Below are positions 25,093 through 34,199 of a stretch of DNA of 64,000 nt, piece after piece (positions within the stretch are counted from its first letter, which is position 1; every line of letters begins with the position of its first letter). The notes beneath the pieces were generated by a model. The model saw only the letters and a list, made by a program, of their open reading frames with translations. It did not search any database and had not been told where the DNA came from. The DNA comes from Nocardia arizonensis. GTDB lineage: Bacteria > Actinomycetota > Actinomycetes > Mycobacteriales > Mycobacteriaceae. Where the stretch lies: positions 114,770 to 178,769 of the forward strand of contig NZ_LGYZ01000083.1 in assembly GCF_001310275.1 (NCBI RefSeq), read 5' to 3'. The position numbers and the translations under genes are program-made.

Positions 25093-25797
25093 TCAGGCCG
25101 TATCCACGACCAGGAAGGACTCGGCATATTCCCCGGTGATATCGGGCCCCGCCGCGGCGATCGTGCTCGCCCAACGCCGCAGTGAGGGCTCGACACTGTC
25201 GGGGTGTTCGTGCTGGCTCCGATGCGCGAGAACGGCCGCGATCTTGCGGTCCATGTTGGCCGAGATGTCGACGTAGGTGTCGGCGTCTCGGCCCGTCATC
25301 AACCACACCTCTTCGACGATATGGGGGGCGAGATTCTGTTCGAGCAGTTCGGGAAAGGCCCCGGGGTTGCGCGCATCGGGATACACCGCACACATCACGG
25401 CCTCACCCACCGCGACATGGTCCGGATGACTGGCCTTCACCCGTCGAATGTTACGAACCGGACTGTGCGTCACGATACGACGCGGCCTCAGCTCGCGAAC
25501 CGTTCCGGCAAGCGCGCGACGCAGGTCCGTCGTGGGAGCGACGAGGCCGTCAGGAAAGCCCAGGAAGCGAATATCGTCGACACCGACGATATTCGCCGCA
25601 GCACGCTGCTCCGCCATCCTGATCTCTGCCAGTTGCACGGCGGAAATTTTCGGATCGACGGATCCGGTCTCCCCCGCGGTGACCAAACAGTAACTGATCA
25701 CCTCTCCGGCATCCGACCAATTGGCAATGGTACCGGCACCGCCGAAATCGATATCGTCAGGATGCGCAACGACTACGAGGACATCGATCACGGTCAA
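25093..25797 (-). CDS. PIG-L family deacetylase
   Basis: 234 residues. The zinc motif AHPDD is near residue 12 and the second ligand sits in ASHPDHVA, as in MshB/LmbE enzymes. These are zinc-dependent N-deacetylases acting on N-acetyl sugars or thiol conjugates. It is transcribed opposite to its neighbours, converging on the flavoprotein and diverging from the HAD gene. In the cluster it could remove an N-acyl protecting group or process a mycothiol conjugate. Confidence 0.87.
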   Translation of the reverse strand: MTVIDVLVVVAHPDDIDFGGAGTIANWSDAGEVISYCLVTAGETGSVDPKISAVQLAEIRMAEQRAAANIVGVDDIRFLGFPDGLVAPTTDLRRALAGTVRELRPRRIVTHSPVRNIRRVKASHPDHVAVGEAVMCAVYPDARNPGAFPELLEQNLAPHIVEEVWLMTGRDADTYVDISANMDRKIAAVLAHRSQHEHPDSVEPSLRRWASTIAAAGPDITGEYAESFLVVDTA

Positions 25798-25925
25798 TCC
25801 ATTTCTAGAGACTGTACAGAGGTTAGATCGACAACATCTTCGGCGATCCTAACTACTCGGACGCCGTTGCCGCAAGCATCGAAATCAGCGGAATCATTCA
25901 CAAATATCATCCGATGGAGAAACCA

Positions 25926-26645
25926 ATGGATATTCGGAGCGTACGAGCCGAGTCCGAGTGGCGACTGTCCGACGTCGACGCGATCCTGGTGGATTTGGAC
26001 GGCACCGTTCTGGACTGGACGTCGAGTGTGGAAAGCGCGCTGCGGCAGTGGCTGCCCGATATCGGCATCGCGCCATCGCAGGAGGCCATAACGCTGTGGT
26101 TCGAATTGGAGAAGAAGTATTCCTACAAGACGAACGGCCTACCCGAAAGCAGAAGATTGCGCTTGACCGCCCTCGCGACCGAGTACGGTGTGACACTGCC
26201 CGCGGCCGCACTGGACCGCGTATTCGCCGACTACCTGGAGACCTGCCATCGGAACTACCGACTGTTCCCTGACGCACTGCCGTTCCTCGAGACCCTCCGA
26301 GACAACGACATCCCCGTAGGCGTGGTGACCAACGGTCCCAGAGCGGTACAGGAACGCAAGGTCACCGACTGCGGGTTGCGGCCGTTCGTGCGATTCGTAC
26401 TCGCCGGAGACTCTCCCGGGCACTGCAAGCCGCATGCCGACTTCTTCGCGGTAGCCGTGGGGATGTTCGGTGGGCAGCTGTCCAATCCTGTGGTGATCGG
26501 CGACGACTTCGAAACCGATGTGGCAGGTGCCGTGGCAGCTGGTTTGACCGCGATTCATCTCACCAGGACTCCGCGCGCGGACGTCGACCACCTGTACACG
26601 GCGCAGAGCTTGGCCGAACTCGAAACGTGCGCGGTCGGAATCTGA
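25926..26645 (+). CDS. HAD-superfamily hydrolase (subfamily IA)
   Basis: 239 residues from the ATG with GGAGAAACC just upstream (an ATG four codons earlier is in frame). Motif I is VDLDGTVLDW, motif II VVTNGP, motif III the Lys in HCKPHADFF, and motif IV VVIGDDFETDVAGAVAAG. The LF-DALPFLETL region fits phosphoglycolate/YjjG-type phosphatases. It probably dephosphorylates a small phosphorylated intermediate. It precedes the NRPS gene by 73 bases in the same direction. Confidence 0.87.
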   Translation: MDIRSVRAESEWRLSDVDAILVDLDGTVLDWTSSVESALRQWLPDIGIAPSQEAITLWFELEKKYSYKTNGLPESRRLRLTALATEYGVTLPAAALDRVFADYLETCHRNYRLFPDALPFLETLRDNDIPVGVVTNGPRAVQERKVTDCGLRPFVRFVLAGDSPGHCKPHADFFAVAVGMFGGQLSNPVVIGDDFETDVAGAVAAGLTAIHLTRTPRADVDHLYTAQSLAELETCAVGI

Positions 26646-26718
26646 CGGCATCTGACGGCATCGACTCCTCCTCACACACCCCCGACACGAGCAGAGATAA
26701 AATCTCGAGGTATTCGAT

Positions 26719-29196
26719 ATGAGTGAATCAGAAAGAACGACCACCGCTCCCGACGTGGGAACCATGCGAGCTCCGTCGAACCCACGTTTCGACCGACGAA
26801 TCGACCTGTCTATACCGTCCGATATCCGGCAGGCCATCGCGCCGTTCGGAGAATCGACCGGCGAGGATGTCGCCCTGGTATCCGCATTTGCCGCATTGAT
26901 CTGCCGCGTGGGCAACGTCTCCGATATAACCCTGTGGGTTCACACAACCGGACCGCGCCCAGTCGATCAAGGTGAAGGCACCAGCGGTATCGCACGGATT
27001 CAACTGTCCGATGATCCGACATTCCGCATGCTGGTAGCCGCAGTGGCCACGCAATTTCCCAGCCCCATACGATCACACGACACCGACTCGGTCGTCGTGC
27101 AGGTGCTGAGTGATGAGGACACCGATATCGAGTTCGACCGATCAGCACACCTACGGAAGCCCGTAGCCCTGAACTTCGTGCCGCGGGGCGCAGTGAGACT
27201 GACAATAGGCCGGTCGGATATCGTCGACCTCTGCATCGAATACAACACGCGGATGCTCGATGAGCACGACGCGAACCGACTTGTCGGATACTTCACGAAC
27301 CTGCTCAGCGGTCTTGTGGAAGCTCCCGACAGTCGGATTTCCGAACTCACGGTACTGAGTGCCGCGGAGGTCGCAAAGCTGAAGGTTGAGTGGAATTCGA
27401 CAGAATGGGACTGCCCTGACCTACGCCTAGAAGAATTGTTCGAGCGCCAGGCCGGTGAGCGGCCGAATTCCGCGGCGGTCGTCCAGGACGGCTCTGTGAT
27501 CACGTACGGCGACCTCGATCGCCGGGCGAACATCCTCGCGAGGCGGCTTATCGCACTCGGCGTACGTACGGGCGTCCGTGTCGCCGTGGTGGCCGAACGC
27601 CACGTGGAGAGCCTGGTGGCGATACTCGCCGTCCTGAAAGCGGGAGGGGCGTATGTACCGATAGATCCGGACTACCCGACTTCGCGAGTCCAGTTCATGC
27701 TCGACGACGCCGGTTGCCGGGTGATCATTCAGTCGAGCCGTGCGCCTCTGGATTCGAGCGTAGCCACGGGAACGGCCGCGGTGCTGGATGCGGACTCGCT
27801 GCCCCTTCCATCCGCCGTCGACGCAGGCCCACCCCCTCGGTCCGGTTCGACACGCGATATCGCGTATGTGATATACACCTCCGGATCGACCGGCACTCCG
27901 AAAGGTGTGGTCGTCACCCATCGGTCGGCAGTCAACTTCGTCGCCGACAACGCACGTCGATTCTCCCCCGACGACCGCTGCCAGCAGTTCGGCTCGTTGA
28001 GCTTCGACATGTCGGTCGGTGAGCTGTTCGTTACCTGGTGCGCCGGTGCCGCACTGATCTTTCCCCCGCACCCGATGCAGTCGATCCGGGAAGTACTGGA
28101 ATTGGCCGAGCGCGCGAGCTCGACGACCATAAATATTCCGGCGACATACTGGCACGCGTGGGCGGCCGATCCGTCGATCGTGGTTCCCGACACAGTACGT
28201 TCGGTCAGCTTCGGTGGCGAGGTATCGATGGGCATCGACTCCCGACTGTGGGCAGAGCGCGTCGGAATTCCGTGGACAAACAACTATGGGCCGACCGAGA
28301 CGACGATCGCCTGTACGATCTACGATGGCATCGGTCAGGAGATCGAGTCCGAAACCATTCCCATCGGACGTCCGGTAGCGAACACGAAGCTGTATGTACT
28401 CGGAGAACACGGTGAACTTCTGCCCACCGGGACGTGGGGTGAACTGTACATTAGCGGATTCGGAGTCGCCGTAGGATACCTGGACCGGAGCGACCTGACA
28501 GAAGAACGCTTCCTTGTCGACCCCTTTGCCAATAAATCTGGGTACGAAAGAATGTATCGCAGCGGCGACAGGGCGCGATGGCTCCCCGACGGCAATCTCG
28601 AATTCGGCGGTCGCGTGGACAACCAGGTGAAAATCCTGGGACATAGGATCGAGCCGGGCGAAGTGGAGGCCGCGCTCCTGAAACACCCGCTTATCGAAGA
28701 AGCCGTGGTTCTCACCCACCGGCATTCGGCGGGCAGTCGATTGGTGGCATTCGTGGTGGCCCCGGCCGCCGATCAACAGAGCTTCGGACGCGAGGTCCGC
28801 AATTGGCTCAGGCCGTACCTTCCATCCCACATGGTTCCTTCGAGTATTGTCGCCGTGGAACGTATGCCACTGACCAACAATGGCAAGATCGACCGCGCCG
28901 CACTCGAGCTCGCTGTCCCCTCCACAGGTAGCGACCTGCCCGGCGACATCGACTCGACGATCGGCGATATGTGGCGCCGCGCCTGTCTCGCGACCGACCT
29001 CGATTTGGAACTGTCCTTCTTCGACCTCGGTGGAGATTCCGTCACTGCGATGGCATTGTTGCTTGCCATCGAGGAAGAATTGGGTGTCGATGTTCCCCCG
29101 GACGTATTGGTCGAAGCCCCGTCCGGCGCCGCATTCGTCGCCAAGGTCCGCGCCCTACTGGAAGACCGAGCCCGTCTTCGATCGCGCGAACTGTGA
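26719..29196 (+). CDS. NRPS: C-terminal piece of a condensation domain, adenylation domain, carrier domain
   Basis: 825 residues. Residues about 30-225 resemble only the C-terminal half of a condensation domain (ending RISELTVLS); the HHxxxDG half is absent. The adenylation domain spans about 240-735: A3 YTSGSTGTPKG, A5 NNYGPTETT, A7 YRSGDRARW, A10 NGKIDR with the catalytic Lys. The carrier domain (about 745-820) has FFDLGGDSVTA with the phosphopantetheine Ser. By-eye alignment to GrsA gives pocket residues near D-M-G-N-S-G-N-I-A, which starts with the Asp typical of alpha-amino acids but matches no code I know. It loads one amino acid; the stand-alone condensation protein downstream likely acts on it. 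Confidence 0.88.
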   Translation: MSESERTTTAPDVGTMRAPSNPRFDRRIDLSIPSDIRQAIAPFGESTGEDVALVSAFAALICRVGNVSDITLWVHTTGPRPVDQGEGTSGIARIQLSDDPTFRMLVAAVATQFPSPIRSHDTDSVVVQVLSDEDTDIEFDRSAHLRKPVALNFVPRGAVRLTIGRSDIVDLCIEYNTRMLDEHDANRLVGYFTNLLSGLVEAPDSRISELTVLSAAEVAKLKVEWNSTEWDCPDLRLEELFERQAGERPNSAAVVQDGSVITYGDLDRRANILARRLIALGVRTGVRVAVVAERHVESLVAILAVLKAGGAYVPIDPDYPTSRVQFMLDDAGCRVIIQSSRAPLDSSVATGTAAVLDADSLPLPSAVDAGPPPRSGSTRDIAYVIYTSGSTGTPKGVVVTHRSAVNFVADNARRFSPDDRCQQFGSLSFDMSVGELFVTWCAGAALIFPPHPMQSIREVLELAERASSTTINIPATYWHAWAADPSIVVPDTVRSVSFGGEVSMGIDSRLWAERVGIPWTNNYGPTETTIACTIYDGIGQEIESETIPIGRPVANTKLYVLGEHGELLPTGTWGELYISGFGVAVGYLDRSDLTEERFLVDPFANKSGYERMYRSGDRARWLPDGNLEFGGRVDNQVKILGHRIEPGEVEAALLKHPLIEEAVVLTHRHSAGSRLVAFVVAPAADQQSFGREVRNWLRPYLPSHMVPSSIVAVERMPLTNNGKIDRAALELAVPSTGSDLPGDIDSTIGDMWRRACLATDLDLELSFFDLGGDSVTAMALLLAIEEELGVDVPPDVLVEAPSGAAFVAKVRALLEDRARLRSREL

Positions 29197-29312
29197 GCGC
29201 GGCCGGGGCGCTGCCGATCCGATCAAACATATCGGAAAACATATTCAGCGTCTTGCGTCGATCACCATCCAATCAAAGTATCATGTGGACACGCGGTCAA
29301 CGAGGGAATCAA

Positions 29313-30674
29313 ATGACATCTCAGTCGACGCCGATATCTTTTCACAGAGAAGGCAGTTTGAACTGCCCGCAGTTGGAATGGATTTTGTCGCAACCAGTAC
29401 ACCTCGCAGAATATTCTTACGAATACAACGCAACACTTGATATCGGCCGCAAGGTTGTCGGGGTCACCGTCGCCGATGCTCTTGATGCCCTCCAGGGGCT
29501 CGTCATCAGACATGAGGCGCTCCGCACCTATCTGACCTACGACGGTTCGGGCCGCGGTCGCCAACAAGTCGCACCCCCGCCACGCTCGCCCAGTGACCTC
29601 GAAGACTTCGTGCGAATCACCGGACCGGACCATTCGGTGTCGGCAATCGAGTCGGCGCAGAAGACATGCTTCGACGCCTCTTGCGATCGTCCGTTGAAGG
29701 TGGTAATCACCGCTACCGCGAATACAGTTCAGGATTTTCGTGTCATCTGCGACCATTCGGCTGTCGACGGCTGGGGGCTTCGAATACTGTACGAAGATCT
29801 GGTGCGGATGGTGCACCTGCGGCAGAGCGGCACCCTCGCAGGGGATCTGCCACTGCACTTCGACTCGGCGACTCAACCACTCGACATCACCGACTGGGAA
29901 AATTCGGAGCAGGGCGTACGAAGACTGGAGAAGTCTCTGAAGTTCTGGTGCGACCAATACGAGCTGCTCGGAAGTCTGGTGGACACTCGGGCAGTCGTCC
30001 CCCCGGCCGGTTTTCCGGAGGGTTCGGTGTACTGGTCGTGCACCTCGAGCTCCGCAGCCCTGGCGCACGCTAGCAAAGCGGCGGCACACAGGTTGCGCGC
30101 CACACCCTCGGCGATACTTCTCACCGCCTATGGACTCACGCTGTGCGACTTTTTCGATCGGCCTGCGATCGGGGTACTGAATCTGGTCTCGAACAGGAGT
30201 TCCGATGCCGACAAACGTTCTGCGAGTAAGATGTTCATGAAGGCTCCGGTCATCGTCTCCCGCCCCGAAGACGGCAGCGTGTCGGCGACCGTGGCGGAAA
30301 CCTTGAACCAAATCCTCCTGGGTCTGAAGTTTGCACACGTCGACCGATGGCGAGTGAACGAGCGACGTGCCGACATCCTGCCGTCCGCATCGTCGGCAGC
30401 GGTAGCAGGCGCCGCGTTCAACTACGTGCCGAGGATATCGTCAGGACGACAGGCAGGCGATGTCGCCGACTTCGCCAACGAGCAGATCCGCTTCGAGCCT
30501 GCCCGCCGTTTGTCTCCGGCACTCATGCTGACGGTCTTCGATGACCACTACGGTTTCGAAGCCTGTCTGACGTGCCGCGACGACATCATGGGTCCCGACC
30601 TCGCCGCGAAGATGCTTGGCTCGATCACCGCGCTCGTGACAGATATGGCACAGGCCGACAGGCTCCAGCACTGA
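29313..30674 (+). CDS. Stand-alone condensation-domain enzyme
   Basis: 453 residues from an ATG behind CGAGGGA. The motif CDHSAVDGWG near residue 148 corresponds to HHxxxDG of NRPS condensation domains and CoA-dependent acyltransferases, with the catalytic His retained; GVLNLVSNRSS and AAFNYVP are later core motifs. With no carrier or adenylation domain attached, it would join an acyl group, perhaps from the polyketide system, to the aminoacyl carrier of the upstream NRPS. It is followed by the P450 gene in the same direction after 41 bases. Confidence 0.83.
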   Translation: MTSQSTPISFHREGSLNCPQLEWILSQPVHLAEYSYEYNATLDIGRKVVGVTVADALDALQGLVIRHEALRTYLTYDGSGRGRQQVAPPPRSPSDLEDFVRITGPDHSVSAIESAQKTCFDASCDRPLKVVITATANTVQDFRVICDHSAVDGWGLRILYEDLVRMVHLRQSGTLAGDLPLHFDSATQPLDITDWENSEQGVRRLEKSLKFWCDQYELLGSLVDTRAVVPPAGFPEGSVYWSCTSSSAALAHASKAAAHRLRATPSAILLTAYGLTLCDFFDRPAIGVLNLVSNRSSDADKRSASKMFMKAPVIVSRPEDGSVSATVAETLNQILLGLKFAHVDRWRVNERRADILPSASSAAVAGAAFNYVPRISSGRQAGDVADFANEQIRFEPARRLSPALMLTVFDDHYGFEACLTCRDDIMGPDLAAKMLGSITALVTDMAQADRLQH

Positions 30675-30715
30675 GCCGCCACCAGCGGATCATCTTTCGA
30701 AGAGGAAATCCAGTT

Positions 30716-31941
30716 TTGACGGAGAACCTGGTAGACCTGAAAACATATGGTGACGAATTCGTCGCGAATCCCCATCCTCGATTCGGGCGGTTCAGATCGA
30801 CCGCCGCGGTACACCGTGTCCGATTGCCGAGCGGTGTGGACGCCTGGCTGGTTGTCCGGTACTCGGCCGCCCGAGCGATACTCGCAGACAACAGGTTCAG
30901 CAAGGACTGGTCGAGCGCGAGTCCGGAGTTGCGCAAGGCGAAGATGGGAGACAGTGAACGGACCAGCTCTCGACTCGGCAGGCATATGCTCGCGTCCGAT
31001 CCGCCGGACCACGGCCGACTTCGAAAGCATGTGTCCGGGTCCTGACTCAACGCCGGGTCGAATCCTTCCGACGCCGGATACGAGAGACCGCCGAAACCCT
31101 GATCGATGACATATCGCCGCTCGGCCGCGCGGACTTGATGGATTTCTTCGCCTACCCGTTGACGATCAGTCTGATCTCCGAGCTCCTCGGCGTTCCGCAC
31201 CTCGAGCGAGAACGTTTCCGCGGCTGGTCGACGACAATCTTCAATACCGACGCGGCGTCCGACGAATATCATCGAGCGGTCGCAAATATCAAGGAATATC
31301 TGACCGGTCTCGTCGAAACACAGCGACGGGATCCCGGCGACACCCTTCTGAGTGACCTGATCCGATCGGCCGACGAGGAGCGCGGCCTGTCCTCCGACGA
31401 GCTGCACGGTACCGTCTTCCTGCTGTTGGCGGCCGGGTACGAGACGACCGCCAACCTCATAGGGAACGCCGTGTTGGCGCTACTTCGCAATCCCCTCCAG
31501 CTGGCGGCGCTTCGTAAGGATTGGTCGTCGGTCGACAAGGTGGTCGAGGAGTCGTTGCGCTACGACGGTCCCCTGAAGACCACGACGTGGAGATTCGCGC
31601 GGGAAAACCTCGAATTCGGAGGTGCTTCGATACAGCAAGGCGACCTGGTTCTCGTCGCATTGGCTTCGGCCAACCGGGATGAGCGACGCTTTCACGAATC
31701 CGACCGATTCGATATCGACCGAGTCGACGGTAATCACCTGGCTTTCGGCTACGGCATCCACTATTGCGTCGGGGCCCCACTGGCGCGCCTCGAAGCGCAG
31801 GTCGGCCTGTGTGCTCTCTGGCAACGCCTTCCCGATCTGGCCCTGGACGTAGACGAGTCCCAGTTGAGATGGCGAACCGGCATGTTGGTCCGAGGCGTCG
31901 AAGAACTTCCGGTGCGATTTTCACGCCCCGGCGACTGCTGA
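30716..31941 (+). pseudogene. Cytochrome P450, interrupted by a single-base frameshift
   Basis: Two frames together encode about 408 residues of a bacterial P450. The first runs from a TTG at 30716 (AGAGGAAA upstream) to a TGA at 31043-31045, ending DPPDHGRLRKHVSGS. The second continues in another frame from about 31039 with VLTQRRVESFRRRI. Restoring one G in GGG at 31037-31039 gives HVSGVLTQRRV, the usual reading for the family. Downstream are the I-helix AGYETTAN, ExxR (EESLR) and heme motif FGYGIHYCVGAP, all intact. It may be a genuine lesion, a lineage-specific loss, or a homopolymer sequencing error. When whole it would oxidise the NRPS/PKS product. Confidence 0.82.
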
Positions 31942-32000
31942 CTCCCCCGGCGAGGTGACCATGCGCTCGATGGCACCTCGCCGGTCTGAAAGACTAGCTG

Positions 32001-34199
32001 TTACCAGGATTCGGCGACGGCGTCACGGAGTTCGACTGCGATGTCATCTATTTCGTAGATCCGCAGCCCAGGCTTCCATACACTCGCCTCGCCGACGACA
32101 CGTATCCGCCCGCGACGGTAGTCGACGCTCTTGATGTGTACCTCGAGGGTCATCTCGCGATCGGTGGCCAGGATCTGCCCGCGGTAGCGCCATCGCATCG
32201 GCAGACCGGTTGGCAGGACGAACCGCGGCTCGGTCATCCCATCGGCAAGGCCGGTGTCGACCGCCCATTCCTGCATGGCTTGGACGACCGCCTCGACGCC
32301 CAGCGATCCGGGCATGACCGGGTCCAGGTGGAAGTGGTACGCGAAGAACCAGTCCTCTTCGACGATCGAACGCACGGCGCGCAGATAGCCCTTCGCGTAT
32401 TTGCCGCCCCGGTCCACAACATCGACGCTGTCCAACAGCGCAAGATGGTCTCGGGATATTCCGATACCCCTTCCCGCCACGCGCCGTGCGGCGACATCGA
32501 TGGTGCGGACGGGGGGCCGGTCGGTGCCGTCGTCCAGCCACGGTGGCAGGTAATCGCCGTTGTCGAGACCGTTCTGGTTGGCCAGGGCGGTCTCGTTGAA
32601 GAATCCGAACAGCGATTCGCCGGTATAGAACACCTCGCCGTCGACCGACAGGTCGTAGGCGAAGCTCTGGAGCACAGCACCAACGAGCACAGTGGTGTTC
32701 AGCAACCGGCTTGTCTGGCGGATCGTCTTGTCCCGCAGATCGACCTCCCGGACCACGGTCGCTACACCGTCCAGATTGCGCAAGCTGTAGTCCTCTTCGG
32801 GCGCGGTCAAGGTGGCACCGAGAAAGTAGCCCAATAGCAGGGCGGACTGCAACGAGGTCTCCATGTAGACGACGTTGGGCATCGACGCATTCCCGGATTC
32901 GCGGTAGTACCAGGAATCCGCGGGCGAGTCGTATTCGGTCTGAGCGCGGCCGCCGCTGAGATCTCGGCGGGTGCCCTCCACAGCCATGACCCTGTCGCAC
33001 AGTTGCAGTCCGTGCGTAGGCATACGGGTGGCGCGGCGACCCGTATACGCGGCGAACTCGGGTCCGAGCGCGATACCCAGGTCTCCGCGCGCACTGTGCG
33101 TCATATGAAACTCGCTCAGCAGCGCGGGCTCGCCGAATGCGTTGCGGCGTCCGAACAGGCGTGGCACGACCCCACCGCGTTCGGGCCCGACGGCCTGCCC
33201 CGGCCGCTCACTGATTTCGAGCACCAGGTTGCGCACGCGTGCCACGACTTCCCCCTCAACCTGGAGTTCGGCACCGACCCGTAACCATGGGCGTGGAATG
33301 AGGTCGATCTCCACGATGTCGAGGATCACGGTCCCGGTTGGCGCCGCGGCCCTTTCCAGATCTACTTCGGGCGGAACCGGACCGGCGTGGAACCTGGTGC
33401 CGGCCAAGCAGAGGTGCAAGCCCATCTGCATAGCGAATACCTGCGCGGCCTGCCAGGCGATTTCGACGGCGGCGGCAGCGGCGTCGACCCATGCCGAATC
33501 ATGGATCCGATAGGCCGCGGACAGCCTGCCGCGGCGCCACGGCCCGCCGTGCCGGGATATGTCGAGGACCTGCGTGAGTTCGCCGTTGCGACACGCGGCC
33601 AGCCGTATATCGGGGCTACCGCCCTCCAGTTCGTAGCCAGGGCCGAAGACCACGGGGATCTCACCCCGCGCCAGGAGCGCCAGCGCAGCCTCGTTCAGCG
33701 CGGTGACCGGTGAATAGGCGAGCGCCTTGAACGCGTTCATGGCGGTCGCGGTCGCCGGCGCCTCCGGTATCACGGATCCGCTCAGTGGTCGAGCGGACGT
33801 CGTGACGCCGGACTCCGGCGAACAGTGGACGGCGACCGAATACGTACGTGGCCGCCCGTCGGTGGGTGCGAGCGCGTTCGTCGGGTCGGGTCGACCGAAT
33901 GTCGCAAGCGCCCGGCGCTGCCAGGCGGTTTGCACCGACAGCGCGGACAGGTGCGCGCTGACGAGTTCCGCTCGTACTTCGTCGATCAACCGGGACGCCG
34001 GGTCACCGTTCTCCGCAGACCCGACATCGGGAGCAACGGCGGCTCGGCTCACCGGCGGTCCTGGGGTCGGCGAGGGCTCGTGCGCGCGTACGGGGTTCGG
34101 CGGTGAGGACAACAGCAGCCCGTCGAAAGGCGCACCGTCGAAGTCGAGAGCTTCGGACTGAATCGTCATCGCGTATGCCTTCCCATCGATGGTCGTCAT
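32001..34199 (-). CDS. PUFA-synthase-like dehydratase protein (FabA-type double hotdog, PfaC-like)
   Basis: 732 residues. The C-terminal hotdog has AYHFHLDPVMPGSLGVEAVVQAM with the FabA-type active-site His near residue 622 and the partner acid as Glu, as in PfaC of polyunsaturated fatty acid synthases. Earlier hotdog-like segments are around residues 290-330 (FHAGPVPPEVDLE...IDLIPRPWLRVGAELQVEGE) and 470-560. No enoyl reductase or ketosynthase is present. It would dehydrate, and perhaps isomerise, beta-hydroxyacyl intermediates on the adjacent synthase. Its start overlaps the synthase stop at 34199, so the two subunits are co-translated. Confidence 0.82.
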   Translation of the reverse strand: MTTIDGKAYAMTIQSEALDFDGAPFDGLLLSSPPNPVRAHEPSPTPGPPVSRAAVAPDVGSAENGDPASRLIDEVRAELVSAHLSALSVQTAWQRRALATFGRPDPTNALAPTDGRPRTYSVAVHCSPESGVTTSARPLSGSVIPEAPATATAMNAFKALAYSPVTALNEAALALLARGEIPVVFGPGYELEGGSPDIRLAACRNGELTQVLDISRHGGPWRRGRLSAAYRIHDSAWVDAAAAAVEIAWQAAQVFAMQMGLHLCLAGTRFHAGPVPPEVDLERAAAPTGTVILDIVEIDLIPRPWLRVGAELQVEGEVVARVRNLVLEISERPGQAVGPERGGVVPRLFGRRNAFGEPALLSEFHMTHSARGDLGIALGPEFAAYTGRRATRMPTHGLQLCDRVMAVEGTRRDLSGGRAQTEYDSPADSWYYRESGNASMPNVVYMETSLQSALLLGYFLGATLTAPEEDYSLRNLDGVATVVREVDLRDKTIRQTSRLLNTTVLVGAVLQSFAYDLSVDGEVFYTGESLFGFFNETALANQNGLDNGDYLPPWLDDGTDRPPVRTIDVAARRVAGRGIGISRDHLALLDSVDVVDRGGKYAKGYLRAVRSIVEEDWFFAYHFHLDPVMPGSLGVEAVVQAMQEWAVDTGLADGMTEPRFVLPTGLPMRWRYRGQILATDREMTLEVHIKSVDYRRGRIRVVGEASVWKPGLRIYEIDDIAVELRDAVAESW

